Shown here: positions 42,717 through 47,620 of the stretch, piece after piece
Layout: each line of letters opens with the position of its first letter
Numbering within the stretch: the stretch's first letter is position 1
Source of the DNA: Paludibacteraceae bacterium
GTDB lineage: Bacteria; Bacteroidota; Bacteroidia; Bacteroidales; Paludibacteraceae
Direction: 5' to 3'
Length of the DNA stretch: 47,620 bases
Assembly (NCBI GenBank): GCA_024401455.1
Contig: JAKSLA010000022.1
Location: 1-47,620 of the forward strand
The notes under the pieces: model-generated
What the model was told of the DNA's origin: nothing
Seen by the model: the letters and a program-made list of their open reading frames with translations, nothing else
The model's database searches: none
Program-made: the position numbers and the translations under genes

Positions 42717-43646
42717 TTATATAAAAATAAGAGCCTTAAAAACAAGAAATGCAACAGCCGTAGCCAAAGGTGCCGCTAAAAGCGCACTATCGAAACGATC
42801 CAAAACGCCTCCATGGCCCGGCATAATGTTTCCCGAATCTTTCACATTGAGTGTCCTTTTAAATAACGATTCTATCAAATCGCCCAATGTGCCTGCCGCA
42901 AAAACGACAACAGCAAAGAAAATCCAGCACCACAAAGGTCTCGCCACCGTTTCTGCCGTAACAAGGCTAAAGACATAACCTGAAATCAAGGCGAACACGA
43001 ATCCTCCAAACAATCCCTCCCATGTCTTTTTAGGAGATACCCTTTCAAACATCTTATGTTTTCCGAAACACATGCCTGTCAAGTAAGCTCCCGTGTCCGA
43101 AGCCCAAATCGTTACGAAGAAGGCCAACAAATACATTGGTTCCTCTGCTTTCAGAAAAAGCATCGCACAAATAGGGATGACAATATAAAACTGTCCCATC
43201 AAGGAAACCGCAATGTTCTTAATTGGATTCTCCTGCTTACGAAACAATTCCATCACGAAAACAGCAGAGATCAAGAGGGCATAAAGGGCATAGACGAGAT
43301 AATCAACTGCCTTCGGTGTGTATAGGAATGCGTTGCCAAAAACTGCCGAGAACAGAACAGCACCAGACAACATCGGCAATGTCCAACTAACATTCACCTG
43401 AGGCATTTTACCCGCCAACGAATAAAACTCCCTAAGTCCTAACAAAACTATCGCCAAAAACAGTCCGCCGAAATAAAACGGAGTAGGGACTAATATCGAC
43501 GAAATGATGAGCGCCACGAAAACAGCACCCGAAATTGCCCTAATTACTAAATTCTTAAACAAAACCTTGTTATTTAAATTATACTTTACGGTTAGGCAGC
43601 CTTGCCCAACTCTTTTACTCACTCTCTCATTTAATTTACGGGTCAT
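42717..43646 (-). CDS. cdsA: Phosphatidate cytidylyltransferase CdsA
   Basis: CdsA makes CDP-diacylglycerol from phosphatidate and CTP, the precursor used by PssA. The product has about eight membrane helices and the full CdsA signature near the C-terminus (SLFKRTLNVKDSGNIMPGHG, then GVLDRFDS). The ATG at 43646 gives 309 residues and overlaps the upstream stop by 11 nt, but its first 28 residues are basic and not typical. A TTG at 43562 (LFKNLVIRAISGAVFVALI) would give 281 residues, nearer the usual length. In many Bacteroidota ftsH precedes cdsA; here the charged-helix protein takes that place. Confidence 0.93.
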   Translation of the reverse strand: MTRKLNERVSKRVGQGCLTVKYNLNNKVLFKNLVIRAISGAVFVALIISSILVPTPFYFGGLFLAIVLLGLREFYSLAGKMPQVNVSWTLPMLSGAVLFSAVFGNAFLYTPKAVDYLVYALYALLISAVFVMELFRKQENPIKNIAVSLMGQFYIVIPICAMLFLKAEEPMYLLAFFVTIWASDTGAYLTGMCFGKHKMFERVSPKKTWEGLFGGFVFALISGYVFSLVTAETVARPLWCWIFFAVVVFAAGTLGDLIESLFKRTLNVKDSGNIMPGHGGVLDRFDSALLAAPLATAVAFLVFKALIFI

Positions 43647-46140
43647 CACCCTCTTCAGAGGATGATTCGTCGTTGCCACGCATTGGTGTCTCTCTTCGTG
43701 AAGTGGCCACCGAACCTGACGAGTCGCCACCCGAACCTGACGTTCCACCGTCGCCATCGTCGCCGTCATCCAACTGTTCCTGAAGATTATCCATCACGGG
43801 CTCAAAGCCATCGGCCCCGACCGCAGTTGTATCGCCCAAAAGACGTATCTTCAACTTATCCAACGAATCGGCCAACAACATCATATCAGCATTCGCCGAA
43901 TCTGGCTGAGGCAACAACGAATCAAATTGCGAAGCATCCAACTCTTCAATCAAAGCACGACGATTCATCGCATAGAACTTAATGTTACCCAACGACGCAT
44001 TCTCCATATCCGAAGGCTTATACTTCGCATAGATGAATTTCTGCTTACGCTTGCGGTAACGAATCTTGATTTCGCCCGTAGCCAAATACTCCAAGTTCAA
44101 ATCCGTTATCACAGAATCCAAATACTCCTCTACCGGATAATCAGGCAAAAGAATCGCCACGGAGTCTATCACCTCATTGAAGTCCACCTTCCTATATTTC
44201 GTGTTGCCCACAAGATCCATGACACACTTAGCCACGACACGCGTAGAGTCGCCCAAATCATAGAAACGCTTACGGTGGAAATAGCGATGGTCGAAATAGT
44301 GTAAGAAGAAGTCATACTGATACAAGAACATGAATTTCTTCCTCTTATAATAGACCTCGTTTTTATAACGGCAATTTGGAATCTTTATTTTACGCACGAT
44401 GATGCTACCATCACCATTCTTCTGTGCCTCCTTCAATTCGGTCAAGTTTTGCATTTCCGCCTCCACTTCGGCCATCTGCTGTGCAAGAAGGGCACTATCC
44501 ATATCCACCTCGATGGTCTCGATCTCCACGCCTAAGCTATCTGTTGCCGAGCCATCGCCATCCACATCGGCATCCTCGTCTTCATTCTCCTGCCTTTTCC
44601 GCTCAGCCTCTTCTTTTTCGATCGCCTCCTTCTCAGCGGCAATCTCTGCTTCTTCGGCTTTTTTGCGTTCCATCTCCTCGATGATGGCTTGACGCTTAGC
44701 ACGTTCCTTCTCGCGCTTCTTCTTCTCCTTGAGTTCCTTTCTGGAAAGTTTTCGCTCTGGAGTAGGAATTGGATTACCGTCCTCGTCATACTCCTGGTCT
44801 TCAGAGGCTTCTCCCTCCTCTTCCATCAACTGGTTACGAAAATCCTCCTCTTCCTTATCAAGGGAGTCTTCGGCGAACGCTCTCTCGTAGCGCTCACGCA
44901 TACGCGCCTCCTCGTCCGTCTTACGTTTGTTTTGCTTATATTTCTTCTTGACGCGCTTTTCCGCAATCTTTCGGGCACGTTTCTCCGCCTTTTCGCGTTT
45001 TTCTGCCTCGGCCGCCATTTGCTCCTCTTTGGCACGACGCTCTTCCATTCGGGCCTTTCGGGCCTCCATTTCTACACGACGCTTTTCGGCCTGCTCTTCA
45101 CGCTTGATACGAGCCTCCTCGATACGCTCACGATTAGCGAATTCGCGCTCCTTCATCATCTTTTGGCGTTCCATCTCCTCAAGACGACGAGCCTGGCGTT
45201 CCTCCCTCTTTTTCACCATTCGCTCATGCTCTGTCGCACGGCGTTCTATTTGGACGGAATCCCGCTGTTGTTTTTCCTTCAATCTACGGTCGCGTGCCTC
45301 AGACTCCTGAGTCTTTTCTCGCTCCCTCTGCTCCATTTTTCGGCGTTGGTCCGCCTCTGCACGCTCACGCTCCTTCTGACGAGACTGTTCCTTCAACTCC
45401 TCGCGGCGAAGTTCCCTCTCGCGTGCGGCCTCGCGACGGCGGGCTTGGATTTCACGCTTGCGCTGTTCTGCCTCACGCTTACGGGCCTGACGCTCTTGGC
45501 GCATTTCTTGCTGATGTTGGCGACGTTCGGCCGCACGCTGTCTTCTTGCGTTTTCAGCCTCACGCTTTGCTTCTCTCTTTTGTTTCTCCAGTTCACGCTT
45601 CTTCTTTTCAGCCTCGCGTTTTGCAAGACGCTCCTGATCGCGTTCCTCTTTTTTCTGGCGCCATAACTCTTTCTCTCGCTGACGTTTAGCACGTTCTTCC
45701 TCCCGCTTCAATTCGCGCTCGCGCTTTTGTTCATCGAGCCTTTCGCGGTATTCGCGTTGACGCTCCTCCCGTTCTGCACGTTCTTTCTCCAATGCCTGAC
45801 GACGCTCCTCCGCAACCTTTTCAGCACGAGCCTTCTGCTCTGCCTTAATACGTTCTTCTTCAGAGGCATAGACTGGCTCTTCCACCTTCGGCTCCTCCTG
45901 TGGCTTCATCGCTTCACGACGAGCCTCACGATCCCTCGCCAAACGAGCCTCCAAAGCCGCCTTCCGTGCAGCCTCTTCCCGCTCGAGTGCCTCGCGCTTC
46001 AAACGTCGTTTCCTCTCTTTCGGTGTTTCCGTCTGCTCCTCCTGAACGGATTCGACAGACGCTTCCGAATCTTCGGCTGCGAACAAATCGCAGTTAAAGA
46101 ACGACATCGTTAGGAATAATATGAATAAATAACGTTTCAA
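43636..46140 (-). CDS. Exported protein with an extremely long Glu/Arg/Lys helix and a C-terminal domain of unknown function
   Basis: An 834-residue protein starting at a TTG (46140; no ATG is available in frame before the signal sequence MKRYLFILFLTMSFFNC). Residues about 40-520 are almost only Glu, Arg, Lys, Ala and Gln (for example RQREKELWRQKKEERDQERL, RKAEQKKREIQ-like text), forming a single alpha-helix or coiled coil that could reach tens of nanometres. A DADVDGDGSATD calcium-loop-like stretch (near 520-535) follows. Residues about 560-760 form a folded domain rich in Tyr, Phe, Arg and Lys (KNEVYYKRKKFMFLYQYDFF, LEYLATGEIKIRYRKRKQKF), then a Gly/Asp/Ser tail. I recognise no family. It could span the periplasm or link peptidoglycan and membrane. 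The cdsA start overlaps its end. Confidence 0.8.
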   Translation of the reverse strand: MKRYLFILFLTMSFFNCDLFAAEDSEASVESVQEEQTETPKERKRRLKREALEREEAARKAALEARLARDREARREAMKPQEEPKVEEPVYASEEERIKAEQKARAEKVAEERRQALEKERAEREERQREYRERLDEQKRERELKREEERAKRQREKELWRQKKEERDQERLAKREAEKKKRELEKQKREAKREAENARRQRAAERRQHQQEMRQERQARKREAEQRKREIQARRREAARERELRREELKEQSRQKERERAEADQRRKMEQREREKTQESEARDRRLKEKQQRDSVQIERRATEHERMVKKREERQARRLEEMERQKMMKEREFANRERIEEARIKREEQAEKRRVEMEARKARMEERRAKEEQMAAEAEKREKAEKRARKIAEKRVKKKYKQNKRKTDEEARMRERYERAFAEDSLDKEEEDFRNQLMEEEGEASEDQEYDEDGNPIPTPERKLSRKELKEKKKREKERAKRQAIIEEMERKKAEEAEIAAEKEAIEKEEAERKRQENEDEDADVDGDGSATDSLGVEIETIEVDMDSALLAQQMAEVEAEMQNLTELKEAQKNGDGSIIVRKIKIPNCRYKNEVYYKRKKFMFLYQYDFFLHYFDHRYFHRKRFYDLGDSTRVVAKCVMDLVGNTKYRKVDFNEVIDSVAILLPDYPVEEYLDSVITDLNLEYLATGEIKIRYRKRKQKFIYAKYKPSDMENASLGNIKFYAMNRRALIEELDASQFDSLLPQPDSANADMMLLADSLDKLKIRLLGDTTAVGADGFEPVMDNLQEQLDDGDDGDGGTSGSGGDSSGSVATSRRETPMRGNDESSSEEGDDP

Positions 46141-46368
46141 ACTAAGTATTCTATTTAAGTGGTGAGATTAAAAAATCTCCATTTCGGCATGAAAAACGGC
46201 ACAACAGTACTGCTTAATAAACACTGCAAAGTCCCCGCACTTTTCAGCCTAATTGATATTCAACCAATTGCGTCCCCAATATTAAGTTGGCGTCTTTTAA
46301 AAGAGAAAACGTAGTTCTAACCTATTTTCGCATACAGCCAAACCATAAAAAACGCAATTTAGCAAATA

Positions 46369-46376
46369 CAAATATA
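46369..46376 (-). promoter_or_regulatory. -7 box before the charged-helix gene
   Basis: TATATTTG on the minus strand fits TAnnTTTG; TTG at -33 is missing. A leader of about 225 nt would result. The 46141-46456 gap holds no gene that I can support. Confidence 0.4.
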
Positions 46377-46456
46377 GTTGTTTTTTACTTACATATTGAA
46401 AAAGGGGTTGACTTTTCGTTATTTTTCAAACAAAACAACTCTCAAGTATCTATCTT

Positions 46457-47173
46457 TCAGATAAATGTATGAAACTCTTTTATCTCTTTTTTCCAAACAT
46501 CCGATTGTCCGCCCGTCACCTTTCGCATCAAGGCCCAGAAAGAGGCGCTATGATTCATCTCTTTCGTATGGCAAAGTTCATGAAGAAGCACATAATCGAC
46601 TAAATGAGAAGGCAATAGCATCATGAAATAGGAGAGATTGATGCTTCCCGACGAAGAGCAACTCCCCCAACGCGACTGACTCGAACGAATGGAAACCGTT
46701 TTGTAGGCGAAGCCAAATTGGCGGGCAAGAGTTGCCAATCGACCAGGCAAAACACGTTTCGCCTCCTTGCGCAGCACCCGCTCCACGCCTTCCCGAATAA
46801 CATCCTGGCAACGGATAGCGTAAATATCCATTGACGCTGGACAACTGACAATTAATTGATTAGAAACAAAACGGAAGAGAAAATCCGGACGTTCTTCCCG
46901 GAGGATTTTCAAGTCGAACGTCAACGTGGAGAGTTGCGTGTGTTCATCAAAAATCAAACGGCCCTTTACTTGGGACTCGGAGAGACGCTCCTTTATCCAA
47001 TCATATTTGGAACGAAGGAATGCCAATCCCCTCGACTCGTCGGCACCCAACGGAAGCGTCAGGATCACCTCGCCGGCTTTGACTTTCAGGTTGGCATAAC
47101 GAGCACGAGCACTGCGGCGGACCAGCACTCTACCCAAAACCTCATCGCTATAATAATACTCCTTCAAAGACAT
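46457..47173 (-). CDS. YgjP-type (DUF45) zinc metallopeptidase
   Basis: A 238-residue protein of the YgjP/WLM-like M48-related group. I start at the ATG at 47173; upstream in-frame text has no coding character and contains the promoter. Zinc-site residues are HELCH (His198, Glu199, His202) followed by EMNHS (His208), with SRWGSCSSSGSINLSYFMML in front, the most conserved family stretch. The N-terminal half has the usual RRSARARYANLKVKAGEVIL beta region. Substrate unknown. It appears to be transcribed alone. Confidence 0.9.
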   Translation of the reverse strand: MSLKEYYYSDEVLGRVLVRRSARARYANLKVKAGEVILTLPLGADESRGLAFLRSKYDWIKERLSESQVKGRLIFDEHTQLSTLTFDLKILREERPDFLFRFVSNQLIVSCPASMDIYAIRCQDVIREGVERVLRKEAKRVLPGRLATLARQFGFAYKTVSIRSSQSRWGSCSSSGSINLSYFMMLLPSHLVDYVLLHELCHTKEMNHSASFWALMRKVTGGQSDVWKKEIKEFHTFI

Positions 47174-47216
47174 ATTCAACCTCCATTTCCCACTATTTCC
47201 CTTGAAAATCACATTG

Positions 47217-47248
47217 CAAATATAGCAAATGAGACATCCATTCGACAA
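47217..47248 (-). promoter_or_regulatory. Promoter of the YgjP-like gene
   Basis: TTG (47246-47248) and TATATTTG (47217-47224) on the minus strand are 21 nt apart; the leader would be about 38 nt. Confidence 0.65.
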
Positions 47249-47358
47249 TCCATTCGGATGAAAACGCTTATTACAAGGCAAGAACATACTTTATAAATTT
47301 ATAAATCAATCGATTAGCAAAAATATTCAAGCAATATAGATTTTTTTCCTCATAAACC

Positions 47359-47389
47359 TTGCGAATTCCGAATATTCGCTCTACCTTTG
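47359..47389 (+). promoter_or_regulatory. Promoter of the tRNA-Phe gene(s)
   Basis: TTG (47359-47361) and TACCTTTG (47382-47389), the classical -7 box of this phylum, are 20 nt apart, 52 nt before the tRNA. Confidence 0.8.
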
Positions 47390-47440
47390 CATCGCAAAAA
47401 AGAAAAGCAACGGCTTGAAGAAGCCAAGCGCTTTGAAGAT

Positions 47441-47513
47441 GGTGCCATAGCTCAGTTGGTAGAGCAAAGGACTGAAAATCCTTGTGTCCCCGGTTCGATT
47501 CCTGGTGGCACCA
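47441..47513 (+). tRNA. tRNA-Phe (anticodon GAA)
   Basis: A full cloverleaf of 73 nt: acceptor GGTGCCA/TGGCACC, D arm GCTC/GAGC, anticodon stem AAGGA/TCCTT around CTGAAAA (anticodon GAA) and T loop TTCGATT. CCA is not encoded (discriminator A at 47513). The T stem CCCGG/CCTGG has one C-U mismatch at its middle pair (47491/47503), which is unusual but occurs in some tRNAs. Confidence 0.97.
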
Positions 47514-47520
47514 CAAAAAG

Positions 47521-47549
47521 AAGCGATAAGGAGTATCGCTTTTTTCTTT
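47521..47549 (+). terminator. Terminator between the two tRNA-Phe copies
   Basis: AAGCGATA (47521-47528) and TATCGCTT (47534-47541) form an eight-pair stem with a five-base loop, then TTTTTCTTTT. Confidence 0.85.
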
Positions 47550-47568
47550 TACAAAATTATATATTACG

Positions 47569-47620
47569 GTGCCATAGCTCAGTTGGTAGAGCAAAGGACT
47601 GAAAATCCTTGTGTCCCCGG
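47569..47620 (+). tRNA. Second tRNA-Phe (first 52 nt; cut by the window end)
   Basis: All 52 visible bases are identical to the first copy, including the GAA anticodon and the 5' half of the T stem. No promoter box lies in the 19 nt after the preceding terminator, so it may depend on read-through. Confidence 0.9.

Noticed and set aside
44689-45666. A 325-aa Leu/Phe-rich open frame on the plus strand
   Set aside because: It is the reverse complement of the Glu/Lys/Arg-rich helix gene; antisense of GAA/CGT/AAA codons gives Leu, Phe and Ser. No start signal or family.
1-47620. CRISPR array, integrase, rRNA or complete insertion sequence
   Set aside because: None recognised: no regularly spaced repeats, no recombinase motifs, no rRNA-like sequence, and both IS30 copies are broken.

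Overview
The window looks like chromosome from a member of the Bacteroidota, most likely order Bacteroidales. The evidence is: (i) many -7/-33 type promoters (TAnnTTTG with TTG 19-21 nt upstream); (ii) a type IX secretion (T9SS) signature, with a giant protein ending in a gliding-motility-type (CHU_C) sorting domain beside a PorP/SprF gene; (iii) GldA, a lipoprotein TamA (TamL) with TamB, many lipobox lipoproteins and a RuvB/LpxK/SppA/PunA set typical of this phylum. No rRNA, CRISPR array, integrase or complete IS was seen.

Layout. 1-8.1 kb (minus): the start of a PorP/SprF gene and a 2579-aa secreted protein (seven-blade RCC1-like propeller, many Ig-like domains, CHU_C end). 8.15-8.4 kb: a degenerate IS30-family element carrying a 118-bp segment that recurs at 14.44 kb. 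8.6-14.25 kb (minus): two proteins of unknown function, then (in transcription order) a CPA2 antiporter, an acyltransferase, ruvB and a small possible lipoprotein. 14.4-15.2 kb: second IS30 remnant, gene debris and a DUF3820 protein. 15.3-20.2 kb (plus): one apparent operon argE - ribonuclease H - gldA - expansin - argB, with a promoter in front and a strong terminator behind. 20.3-25.4 kb (minus): a SUKH immunity-like gene behind rpiB, a candidate structured small RNA or leader, and a coupled pair (large lipoprotein, then DUF5723/OmpA outer-membrane protein). 25.6-28.0 kb (plus): GH26 mannanase lipoprotein and an AGE-family disaccharide 2-epimerase. 28.1-47.2 kb (minus): SagB-like nitroreductase lipoprotein, TamL, TamB, a Na/Ca exchanger, punA, lpxK, sppA, pssA, psd, cdsA, an 834-aa protein with a very long charged helix, and a YgjP-type metalloprotease. 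The right edge holds one complete tRNA-Phe and the first 52 nt of an identical second copy.

How it fits together. Most genes serve the envelope: phospholipid synthesis (cdsA, psd, pssA, the acyltransferase), lipid A (lpxK), outer-membrane assembly (TamL/TamB), signal-peptide digestion (sppA), T9SS export and several large envelope proteins. A second theme is plant-polymer attack: an expansin predicted to be exported by T9SS, and a mannanase/epimerase pair matching the known bacterial mannan route, which suggests a gut, rumen or plant-matter habitat.

The observation I would follow first is the 118-bp repeat. On the strand opposite the broken transposase start it carries, in order, a Bacteroidota-type promoter, about 70 nt, and a UUCG hairpin followed by a U-run. 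That is the architecture of a small antisense RNA kept in two otherwise decayed IS30 remnants. The second is the 21.33-21.47 kb segment, which looks like a roughly 120-nt RNA with two complementary loops. The third is the expansin, whose two platform tryptophans are replaced and which sits inside an arginine-biosynthesis operon.
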